Assembly: GCA_964398315.1 (NCBI GenBank)
Contig: CAYNMV010000007.1
Span: forward strand, 37,898 to 101,897
Length of the DNA: 64,000 nt
Direction: 5' to 3'
Source: JADLCB01 sp964398315
GTDB taxonomy: Bacteria > Planctomycetota > Phycisphaerae > Tepidisphaerales > Tepidisphaeraceae
Shown here one piece after another: positions 57,513-64,000 of the stretch (within the stretch, counting starts at the first letter, position 1; every line of letters begins with the position of its first letter). The notes beneath the pieces were generated by a model, which made no database searches, was not told where the DNA came from, and worked only from the letters and a program-made list of their open reading frames with translations. The position numbers and the translations under genes were made by a program.

Positions 57513-58664
57513 ATGAGTGCTCCGCCCGCTGAATTGCTCGAACTGTCGGTGATCGTCCCGACTCTGAACGAGGCGGAAAACCTCAAGCTGCTGGTGCCGC
57601 GCATCCATGGGGCCCTGGCCGGCCGGCGCTATGAACTGATCATTGTCGATGACAACAGCGGCGATGACACCCCGGCGGTCTGCGCCAGGCTGGCCGAGAC
57701 CTATCCGCTGAAACTGATTGTCCGGCCCGTGCCCAAGGATGGGTTGAGCGGCGCGGTGCTGGAGGGGATGCGGGTAGCGCAGGGTGAGATTCTGGCGGTG
57801 ATGGATGCCGACTTGCAGCACCCGCCGGAGAAACTGCCTGAGCTGATCGGGGTGATCGAGCGCGGTGAGGGTGATTTTGCCCTCGGCTCACGGCACGTGC
57901 CCGGCGCCAGCAGCGATGAGCGGTGGGGGATGTTCCGCCGCCTGAACTCGTGGGTGGCAACGGTCCTGGCACGCCCCTTTGCCGGCCGCATCACCGACCC
58001 GATGAGCGGTTTTTTCGCGCTGAAGCGCAGCACCTACGCCAGCGCTCAGCGCCTCACGCCGCTGGGGTACAAGATCGGCCTGGAGCTGATGTGCAAAGCG
58101 CGGGTGCAGCAGGTGCGCGAGGTGCCGATCCACTTCGGTATCCGGCACGCCGGCGAGTCGAAGCTGACGATCAAGCAGCAGTTCAAGTACCTGGAGCACC
58201 TGAGCCGCCTGTACGATTTTTGCTATCCCCGCCTGTCGCCGATGGTGAAGTTCCTCATCGCCACGGGGATGGCGTGGTTCGTGGGGCTGGGCGCGTTTTT
58301 CAGCACGCTGCGGTGGAACAGCAGCCTTGCCGCTGCCACCAGCATTGCCTACGCCTGCGGGTTGGGTGTGATCCTCGTGTTTTTCATGCGCTATGTGAGG
58401 ACGCAGCGCGAGTTCATCCCGCGCCGCCGGCCGTGGGTCGATTTCATCTTCACCAGCCTGGCAGAGTGGTCCGCCGCGACCCTGGCGGCCGTCTACGCCG
58501 CCGGACGCCTCGACCACCCGCACCCCCTGGAGGTCTTCTTCCTCGCGTTCCTCACCGGCACGCTGGTCCGCTACGTGATGCGCAAGGAATTCATGCAGGA
58601 TATCCGTGGACTGCGGCGGGATTTGCGGGCGGTGGAAGTGGGGGAGCCGGGGCCCAATGGATAA
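57513..58664 (+). CDS. Polyprenol-phosphate mannosyltransferase-like GT2 with GtrA-like membrane domain
   Basis: The first 230 residues form a GT-A glycosyltransferase of the dolichol-phosphate mannose synthase type: LSVIVPTLNEAENLKLLVPR, ELIIVDDNSGDDTP, GEILAVMDADLQHPPEKLPE (DAD metal motif) and FRRLNSWVATVLARPF. The remaining 150 residues carry about four hydrophobic helices like GtrA proteins (KFLIATGMAWFVGLGAFFST). It would move a sugar from an NDP-sugar to a polyprenyl phosphate for use outside the cytoplasm. The fused architecture is common in bacteria. Confidence 0.9.
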   Translation: MSAPPAELLELSVIVPTLNEAENLKLLVPRIHGALAGRRYELIIVDDNSGDDTPAVCARLAETYPLKLIVRPVPKDGLSGAVLEGMRVAQGEILAVMDADLQHPPEKLPELIGVIERGEGDFALGSRHVPGASSDERWGMFRRLNSWVATVLARPFAGRITDPMSGFFALKRSTYASAQRLTPLGYKIGLELMCKARVQQVREVPIHFGIRHAGESKLTIKQQFKYLEHLSRLYDFCYPRLSPMVKFLIATGMAWFVGLGAFFSTLRWNSSLAAATSIAYACGLGVILVFFMRYVRTQREFIPRRRPWVDFIFTSLAEWSAATLAAVYAAGRLDHPHPLEVFFLAFLTGTLVRYVMRKEFMQDIRGLRRDLRAVEVGEPGPNG

Positions 58665-58782
58665 TGCGCGATAGGTAAGCGATCAGGGGGGTGGCTACTA
58701 AGACGCTTGCGAAAATGGATTCACGCCAGATGGCACAAGAACAGCGCCCTGCGCTACGCTGTTACGCATCACGCTCCGCCCC

Positions 58783-59793
58783 TCACCTCAGCTTCAGTGT
58801 CGCACCTTCCTGCTCCCACTGTTCAACCAGCCGGTTCAGGTCTTTCATGAGGAGATTGAGCTGTTCGCTGGTGAGTACCAGGCTTTCGTAGAGGCGCTTG
58901 TCGTTGATGAACGCCCCGGCCGTGCCCTTGCCTTCATCGATCTTGCGGGCGATGGACTGGAATGATGCCAGCAGCCGGGCCACCTCCACCATGCGCTGGT
59001 CGATCTGGCGGCTCAGGTCGTCGATGTGGCCATCGACCTTGGTGATCGTCCCCTCGGCCTTCTCGATGGCGCCCTGCGCTTTCTTGATGGTGATCGTGGT
59101 CTCATTGCCGAGGGTGTCCAGTTCCTTCGAGAATTTCTCAAGGTTGTCGGCGATCCGGGTGGCCGATTCGGTGGCGGCGGTAATGTTCTGCAGCGACTGC
59201 GTCAGGTTCTGCTTGATCTGGGGATCGGCCACGATCTCGTTGATCGAGCGGATGGTCACCGTTGCCTCGCGCACGGCGGTGTCCAGATTCTCCACCAGCT
59301 TCGACTCACGAAACTGCCGGGCCGTCAGACGCAGTTCGGTCGCCAGTTTGGCGAACTCCGGCGGCAGCAGATCCAGCCCGACGAAAATCGTCTCGATTGT
59401 CTGCCCCTGCGCCAGCTCGCCGGCCGGCTCCTCACCCGGCGGCACCAGCAGGGAAATGGTGGCACCCGCCCCGATCAACCCGGTCGAGCGAATATGCGCC
59501 ACCACGTTGCCCGGCAGGGGTGGCCTGGCATCCACCAGCCCTTCGATCCGCACCGTTTGGTGATCCGGCTGGCGCTCGATGGATACGACCTTGCCCACCG
59601 TTACCCCCCGGAAGACCACCGCCGATCCCTCGCTCAGCCCCTCGGCCCGGTCGCTGATAAACTCAACCCGCGTCTGCTCGGCCGTGAAAAGCTGAATGGG
59701 GGCATCCCCGAATTGCAGGATCATCCAGCCAAGCACGATCAGCCCGCCCAGCACGACGATCCCGACCATTAAGTTCTTGCGGTATGGCGACAT
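58783..59793 (-). CDS. MlaD/MCE-family protein
   Basis: Start at ATG 59793. The 336-residue product has a short cytoplasmic tail, one transmembrane helix (MVGIVVLGGLIVLGWMILQF), an MCE/MlaD domain near residues 40-120 (RVEFISDRAEGLSEGSAVVF, RGVTVGKVVSIER, GLIGAGATISLLVP) and a long alpha-helical, probably coiled-coil C-terminal half. MlaD proteins carry lipids between membranes with an ABC transporter. No MlaE or MlaF gene is adjacent here, so the partner ATPase and permease must be elsewhere. Confidence 0.88.
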   Translation of the reverse strand: MSPYRKNLMVGIVVLGGLIVLGWMILQFGDAPIQLFTAEQTRVEFISDRAEGLSEGSAVVFRGVTVGKVVSIERQPDHQTVRIEGLVDARPPLPGNVVAHIRSTGLIGAGATISLLVPPGEEPAGELAQGQTIETIFVGLDLLPPEFAKLATELRLTARQFRESKLVENLDTAVREATVTIRSINEIVADPQIKQNLTQSLQNITAATESATRIADNLEKFSKELDTLGNETTITIKKAQGAIEKAEGTITKVDGHIDDLSRQIDQRMVEVARLLASFQSIARKIDEGKGTAGAFINDKRLYESLVLTSEQLNLLMKDLNRLVEQWEQEGATLKLR

Positions 59794-60010
59794 CGGCTTC
59801 CCGGTAAAGTAAACTGTCACCTTGTAGTCGCGCCCCGCGCCACACGCAAGGCGGCGCACCCCAGGTGCCCTGGATGAAAGGGGCATCGCGGGCGCCTTCC
59901 CCGGCCGGCATGCCGGGGTGAAGCGCACCAGGGGCAGCGCTGATATCGATGGCCCTGGCCGTGTGCCGTGCCGCTGATTGGCCCGGCCACGCAGTTTCAA
60001 GGGGATCGGA

Positions 60011-61324
60011 ATGCGGAAACTTGCTCGCGCCTGCCTTGTCATCTGCCTGATCTGGCCTGCCGCGATTCATGCCCAGATCCAGCGCGAGCGGATCGTGCTG
60101 CCGCAGAATATGAAGCGGTACGAATCCGACTATTACATCCTGCACACCGATCTGGGTGATGAGGCCGCCCGCGAGGCCACGATCCGCGTCACCCGCATGG
60201 CCGAAGAGTACTACGAGCGCACCAAGGAGTTCTCCGGCCGTATCCGCACCAAGTTCCCGTTCTTTCTCTTTGCCAACCTCGATGACTACCACCGTGCCGG
60301 CGGCGTGCCGGGCAGCGGAGGAGTCTTCATGGGCGACCCGATCAACGGCTTCCGCCTGATGGCCTTCGCCTACGACCCGCTGGATGCCCGCACCTGGCAG
60401 ACCGTCCAGCATGAGGGCTTCCACCAGTTTGCCCACGCCGTCATCGGCGGCGATCTGCCGATCTGGGTCAACGAGGGCCTGGCCGAATATTTCGGTGAGG
60501 CGATTTTCACCGGCGATGGGTTCGTCACCGGCGTGATCCCGCCGTGGCGGCTGGAGCGGGTGAAAAAGCAGATTGAGGCCGGGCGATTCATGCCTGTCGA
60601 GCGGATGATGCTCCTCAGCCATGCCCAGTGGAACGCGATGCTCGACCGGGCCAACTACGACCAGGCCTGGGCGATGGTGCATTTCCTGGCCCATGCCGAG
60701 GAGGGCAAGTATCAGAAGGCTTTTTCGCGCTTTATGAATGCCATCGGCCGTGGGGCGCCCTGGCCGGCGGCATGGCGGGCCAGCTTCGGCAATACCAAAG
60801 GATTCGAAGAAAAATTCATCGACTACTGGATGAATCAGCCCCGCAATCCCAGCGAGCCGCTCTACGTGAAGGCGACCGCCCTGACCCTGGCCAGCTTCCT
60901 GGCCCGCGCCCATAAGCAGGGCCAGGTCTTCGACAGCTTCGACGCCTTCCGTTCGGCGGCGGAAAAAGGGGAGCTGAAGATCGCCGATGCCGACTGGCTG
61001 CCGCCGGCGCTGCTGACCGATGCACTGAAGCGCCAGGCGCATACCGGCACATGGTCGCTGGAGATCTCCGGCCGCACCCTGCGTCTCATCAGCCGCCTGC
61101 CCGATGGCACACAGGTAATGGCCCTGCTCCAGACCCGCGGCGAGAGGATCGAATCGGTATGGGCCGAGATTGATGACCTGCCGCGCGTGATGAATCAGGC
61201 CCGGCAGATGGCCGCGGCGGGCCAGAAGACCGAGGCCCGCCAAATGCTCAACGACGCCATCCGCGCCACCCCCCGCTCCACCTTCGCCGCCGAAGCGCGC
61301 AAGCTGCTGCAGGAGTTGCGATAG
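60011..61324 (+). CDS. Exported DUF1570-like zinc metallopeptidase
   Basis: Start at ATG 60011, followed by a signal peptide (LARACLVICLIWPAAIHAQI). The 437-residue product contains TWQTVQHEGFHQFAHAVIGG near residue 140, an HExxH zinc site, and WVNEGLAEYFGEAIFTGDG 20 residues later, giving the third glutamate ligand of a gluzincin-like peptidase. This combination is typical of DUF1570 proteins, common in planctomycetes. The C-terminal half has helical repeats and ends RKLLQELR. The substrate is unknown. It is divergent from the MlaD-type gene. Confidence 0.82.
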   Translation: MRKLARACLVICLIWPAAIHAQIQRERIVLPQNMKRYESDYYILHTDLGDEAAREATIRVTRMAEEYYERTKEFSGRIRTKFPFFLFANLDDYHRAGGVPGSGGVFMGDPINGFRLMAFAYDPLDARTWQTVQHEGFHQFAHAVIGGDLPIWVNEGLAEYFGEAIFTGDGFVTGVIPPWRLERVKKQIEAGRFMPVERMMLLSHAQWNAMLDRANYDQAWAMVHFLAHAEEGKYQKAFSRFMNAIGRGAPWPAAWRASFGNTKGFEEKFIDYWMNQPRNPSEPLYVKATALTLASFLARAHKQGQVFDSFDAFRSAAEKGELKIADADWLPPALLTDALKRQAHTGTWSLEISGRTLRLISRLPDGTQVMALLQTRGERIESVWAEIDDLPRVMNQARQMAAAGQKTEARQMLNDAIRATPRSTFAAEARKLLQELR

Positions 61325-61466
61325 GCGGGACGATGTGAGATTCACATCAAAACGCCTGCAAAACCGAGAGAAACAAAGCCGGCGGGCGCAGAATGTCACG
61401 CCTACTGGTCGTTGATTTACCGCGGCTTCTCAATCGATCCACATGAAACGGAAAGGCGGCGGGCAG

Positions 61467-61528
61467 GGCGGATCGCCAATTGGCGATGATCGAATCGACC
61501 ATCAGCAATCGGCACTCGGCAATCCGCC
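61467..61528. repeat. Palindrome plus tandem heptamers in an intergenic region
   Basis: A perfect 16-bp palindrome, ATCGCCAATTGGCGAT (61472-61487), is followed by four 7-base units (ATCAGCA, ATCGGCA, CTCGGCA, ATCCGCC at 61501-61528). The ends GGCGGAT (61467-61473) and ATCCGCC (61522-61528) are inverted copies, so the whole can fold into one structure. It lies between the peptidase and ilvN genes. Confidence 0.6.
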
Positions 61529-61555
61529 AGCGCTTTCGGTTCAACGCGGAGCGAC

Positions 61556-62125
61556 TCAGCTGGGCGGCAGGGCGGCGGCGGGGCCGGCGTCGAGGCTGCG
61601 GATGCGCTTCTTGCCCTCGCTGTCGGAGGTGGCAGTGGGCTTGTTGAGCTGCATGCCGCGTTCCATCGCGATGACGCCGGTGCGGGCCACCTCTTCGATG
61701 CCGTAGGGGCGCATCAACTCGAGGAAGGCCTCAATCTTCCCTTCGGTGCCGGGCAGTTCGACGATGAGGCTCTCGGGGGCGACATCCACCACCTTGGCGC
61801 GGAACAGGTTGACGATCTCGATCACCTCGCCGCGGCGGGCCGGATCCACCTTCACCTTGATCAGCACCATGTCGCGCTCGATGTAGGCGGTCTCGGCAAA
61901 ATCCCGCACCTCGGCCACCGGCACCAGCTTGGCCAGTTGCTTGCGCACCTGGTCGATCATGTTGTCATCGCCGTTGACGACGATCGTCATGCGCGACAGG
62001 TTCGGATCCTCGGTTCGCCCAACGACCAGCGAGTCAATGTTGAACCCCCGGGCCGCAAACATCCCGGCGACGTTCGCCAACACCCCCGGCTCGTTGATCA
62101 CCAGTGCCGCAATCACATGACGCAT
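61556..62125 (-). CDS. ilvN: Acetolactate synthase small (regulatory) subunit
   Basis: The 189-residue product begins with an ACT domain, VIAALVINEPGVLANVAGMF followed by ARGFNIDSLVVGRTED, the conserved N-terminal signature of IlvN/IlvH. The second domain contains ELPGTEGKIEAFLELMRPYG and IEEVARTGVIAMERG. It binds the catalytic subunit IlvB and gives valine feedback control in branched-chain amino-acid synthesis. The catalytic subunit gene is not in this window. A 25-residue Ser/Ala-rich tail follows the domain. Confidence 0.95.
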   Translation of the reverse strand: MRHVIAALVINEPGVLANVAGMFAARGFNIDSLVVGRTEDPNLSRMTIVVNGDDNMIDQVRKQLAKLVPVAEVRDFAETAYIERDMVLIKVKVDPARRGEVIEIVNLFRAKVVDVAPESLIVELPGTEGKIEAFLELMRPYGIEEVARTGVIAMERGMQLNKPTATSDSEGKKRIRSLDAGPAAALPPS

Positions 62126-62265
62126 CGCAATACTCCTTCAAAACGGCCCGGGATTGTAAGGGAAAGACAACGAGAAGGGGAGCCAGGCAGACAGGCAGAT
62201 GGAGAGACGGCCTTTTCTCCTTCTCTTTCAGTCTTTCCGTCTCGCTGCCTGCCGGGCTTTTTCCT

Positions 62266-63435
62266 TCAGACCAGCCCGCACAAGATTTCGCATCCCTCGG
62301 CCAGCTTGTCATCCGTGGTGGCGTAGCTGATGCGCAGATGGGTGTCGCGGCCGGAGAAGACGTTGCCGGGGATCACCAGCACGTTGTTCTCGATGGCTTT
62401 GGTGCAGAAGTCGGTGGCGGTGATGCCGTCCGGCACCTTGGGGAAGATGTAAAACGCACCGCCCGGCTTATTCACCTCGAACTTCTTCGAAAGAATCTGA
62501 TACGCGATATCCCGCTTGCGGCGGTAGGCATCGCGGGCGGCCTCCATCGGCGCATCCACCACCGCCAGTGCGGCGTACTGCAACGGCGAGGGCGCGCACA
62601 CGAAGGTGTACTGCTGCAGCTTGGTCATTTGGCCGATGATTTCCGCCGGCCCCGCCGCATACCCCAGGCGCCAGCCGGTCATCGCATGGCTCTTGCTGAA
62701 GCCTCGCAGCAGGATCGTGCGATCGTATATCCGTGCGGGAGAGGGCAGCGTGTTGCCGGCCGGTTGGGCGCCGGCACCGCCGGCCGCCTCCTGCTGGCTT
62801 TCATACAGGAACGGCTCATAGATCTCATCGCTCAGCAGCAGCAGGCCGTGCTTGCGCGCGATCTCGACAGCCTGTTTCACCTCGGCTTCGCTCATGACGA
62901 TGCCGGTAGGGTTACAGGGGGAGTTGAGCATCAGCATCTTGGTGCGCGGGGTGATGGCCGCCTCGACTTTCTCCGCCGGGAAGCGGAAGTCGGGGTAGGT
63001 GTCGACCGCCACGGTGGTGCCGCCGGCCAGTGTGACCAGATGCTTGTACATGACGAAGTACGGATCGAGGACGATGAACTCATCGCCCGGATCGCAGATG
63101 CTCATGATCGCCAGCATCAGCGCGCCCGAGACGCCGGAGGTGATCAGCACCTCCCCCATGTCGCGCCCCATTTCAGCGCTCAGCCGCGCCCGCAGGGTTT
63201 CGCGCAGCGGGGCGATTCCCTGGGTCTGGGTGTAACGGTTATTGCCCGCCTTGATCGCCTCGATCGCCGCCGCCTTGCCCGCCTCGGGCACATCAAAATC
63301 GGGCAGGCCGATGGAGAGGTTGATCGGGTCTTTCATCTTGGCCGCCAGGTCAAACACCTTGCGGATGCCGGATGCATCAACGGCCCGGGCACGACTGGAA
63401 ACGAACTGTTCGATCGAGCGCATAGGACGATCCAT
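62266..63435 (-). CDS. Class I/II pyridoxal-phosphate aminotransferase
   Basis: The 389-residue product has the fold-type I aminotransferase pattern: INLSIGLPDFDVPEAGKAAA, NRYTQTQGIAPLRETL, MLNSPCNPTGIVMSEAEV (NPTG) and LLLSDEIYEPFLYE with the PLP-ring aspartate and tyrosine. LLRGFSKSHAMTGWRLGYAA carries the lysine that binds PLP, and THLRISYATTDDKLAEG the substrate arginine. This resembles aspartate/aromatic aminotransferases of subgroup I-gamma. It follows the reverse strand together with ilvN, 140 bp away; a joint role in amino-acid synthesis is likely but the exact substrate is not clear. ATG 63423 is an alternative start. Confidence 0.9.
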   Translation of the reverse strand: MDRPMRSIEQFVSSRARAVDASGIRKVFDLAAKMKDPINLSIGLPDFDVPEAGKAAAIEAIKAGNNRYTQTQGIAPLRETLRARLSAEMGRDMGEVLITSGVSGALMLAIMSICDPGDEFIVLDPYFVMYKHLVTLAGGTTVAVDTYPDFRFPAEKVEAAITPRTKMLMLNSPCNPTGIVMSEAEVKQAVEIARKHGLLLLSDEIYEPFLYESQQEAAGGAGAQPAGNTLPSPARIYDRTILLRGFSKSHAMTGWRLGYAAGPAEIIGQMTKLQQYTFVCAPSPLQYAALAVVDAPMEAARDAYRRKRDIAYQILSKKFEVNKPGGAFYIFPKVPDGITATDFCTKAIENNVLVIPGNVFSGRDTHLRISYATTDDKLAEGCEILCGLV

Positions 63436-63507
63436 TCTACCGGATAACGCGCCCCGAGTGTTAATATGCCCCCTCCCGAATGCGGCAATCCGTCAATCAG
63501 CGGGGTG

Positions 63508-63714
63508 ATCGGCGACGGCAGCATGTCCCGCGACCATACCTACGCAGCCGACACCATCAGCGCATCGGATAAGTGCGACCGATAGCGGATCTCCAGCCTG
63601 GCAAGATCCAAAGCGGAACTCGGCTACGACCCGCAGGTGGATATCGCAGAGGGTTTGAAGCGCTTCGCGGCATGGTTTCGGGAGGAGGGAAAGAAGTATC
63701 GGCGGATGGTGTGA
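63508..63714 (+). pseudogene. Remnant of an NDP-sugar 4-epimerase (C-terminal part)
   Basis: One frame from 63508 to a TGA at 63712-63714 reads IGDGSMSRDHTYAADTIS, then SDKCDR, a TAG stop, then RISSLARSKAELGYDPQVD and IAEGLKRFAAWFREE. These match, in order, the GDGSxSRDYTYIDDT segment and the C-terminal LGYxPxVxxEEGLxRFxxW segment of UDP-glucuronate/UDP-galactose 4-epimerases. About 60-70 residues normally between them are missing, and the N-terminal half is absent. The gene is therefore inactive: internally deleted and nonsense-mutated. Confidence 0.75.
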
Positions 63715-63825
63715 GGACCGGCAGAGCAGGAACTCTCGATGCCTTCGATCGGCACTTTCTGGATGAATATGGGGGCAATTTCGGTAACAATGTGCCTCTC
63801 ACCTGTCAGATAACTGGAGGCCAGA

Positions 63826-64000
63826 ATGGGGATCAAATCTTGGCGCGTTAAGTTATGGGTGGAATCGCCAGAAACACGCGCGACTTTGGAATATTGTCTC
63901 AGCCTGTGGAACACTTCGGCTGCTTTACTTTGTCGACATGTACTGGCGATGCGTCGTGGCGACTTTGGCCCGGAAGGGCAAGCGATCTGGGAGCACCTAA
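63826..64000 (+). CDS. Start of an unidentified gene running off the right edge; weak Cas12b-like N-terminus
   Basis: ATG 63826 has GGAGG 5 bases upstream and the frame stays open for 58 codons to the window end. The product begins MGIKSWRVKLWVESPETRAT and continues with VLAMRRGDFGPEGQAIWEHL. The start M-x-x-K-S-x-x-V-K-L, a following short acidic stretch, and a later L-x-M-R-R-G loosely resemble the N-termini of Cas12b (C2c1) effectors, some of which occur in planctomycetes; the W-x-T-H and YY elements of that region are not seen. Codon use and base composition are visibly less G+C-rich than in the rest of the window, suggesting recent transfer. The identification is tentative. Confidence 0.35.
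   Translation, partial: MGIKSWRVKLWVESPETRATLEYCLSLWNTSAALLCRHVLAMRRGDFGPEGQAIWEHL

Noticed and set aside
59663..61399. A 578-codon reverse frame across the peptidase gene
   Set aside because: The forward strand encodes a signal peptide and an HExxH site; the reverse product has no recognisable features.

Overview
The window reads as a chromosomal segment of a high-G+C planctomycete, most likely a member or relative of Phycisphaerae. The evidence is a secreted protein that starts with the planctomycete-type LExRxLLA motif (50320-52011, reverse strand), a prepilin-like protein of the GFTLVELLVVIGIIALLIA type, PEP-CTERM proteins, paired bactofilins and planctomycete-style sugar-active genes. 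This placement is inference from gene content; no rRNA or tRNA gene was found.

Region 1 (1-16527, reverse strand) is one long exopolysaccharide operon read from right to left: Wzc-type tyrosine kinase/co-polymerase, WbaP-type initiating transferase, Wzx-type flippase, GT4 glycosyltransferase, Wzy/O-antigen-ligase-like membrane protein. These are followed by an embedded set of small-molecule enzymes (hydroxyacid-type dehydrogenase, RraA-like protein, two ATP-grasp ligases, a Fe(II)/2-oxoglutarate-type dioxygenase), then a PEP-CTERM phosphoesterase and two more GT4 enzymes, the last cut by the window edge. Several junctions are ATGA overlaps. Region 2 (17215-22611) has a Tat-exported GH9-like enzyme, an NDP-sugar epimerase and a eukaryotic-type (GT3) glycogen synthase. 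Region 3 (22729-29613) has a membrane protein of unknown role (22729-23433) and then a LacI-controlled locus: regulator, prepilin-like protein, PEP-CTERM protein and a large clan GH-A glycosidase-like protein. Two palindromic operators 65 bp apart lie around a good promoter.

Region 4 (29826-46686) is housekeeping and mixed: Gfo/Idh/MocA oxidoreductase, YmdB-type phosphodiesterase, DUF2784 protein, a degenerate amidase-fold protein, zinc-ribbon/VWA-like protein, SppA, acyltransferase, flagellin with a long structured leader and intrinsic terminator, PAP2 phosphatase, a WecA/TagO-type transferase, RtcB and Mrp. Region 5 (46855-50163) is a sulfate activation operon, cysD and a cysN-cysC fusion, interrupted by a start-less GxxExxY gene flanked by inverted repeats. 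Region 6 (50320-63435) has the LExRxLLA protein, an unusually structured intergenic region with G7/C7 hairpin loops, an isolated nuoC, an epimerase, uppP, pgsA, two bactofilin genes around a perfect 21-bp inverted repeat, a GT2/GtrA-like protein, an MlaD-family protein, a DUF1570-like peptidase, ilvN and an aminotransferase. The right end (63436-64000) changes character: an epimerase pseudogene followed by the start of a lower-G+C gene whose first residues faintly resemble Cas12b.

The items most worth a second look are the hairpin array at 52169-52441, the ligase/dioxygenase set inside the exopolysaccharide operon, the GxxExxY cassette in cysDN, the twin LacI operators, the flagellin leader with a two-codon ORF, and the truncated gene at the right edge.
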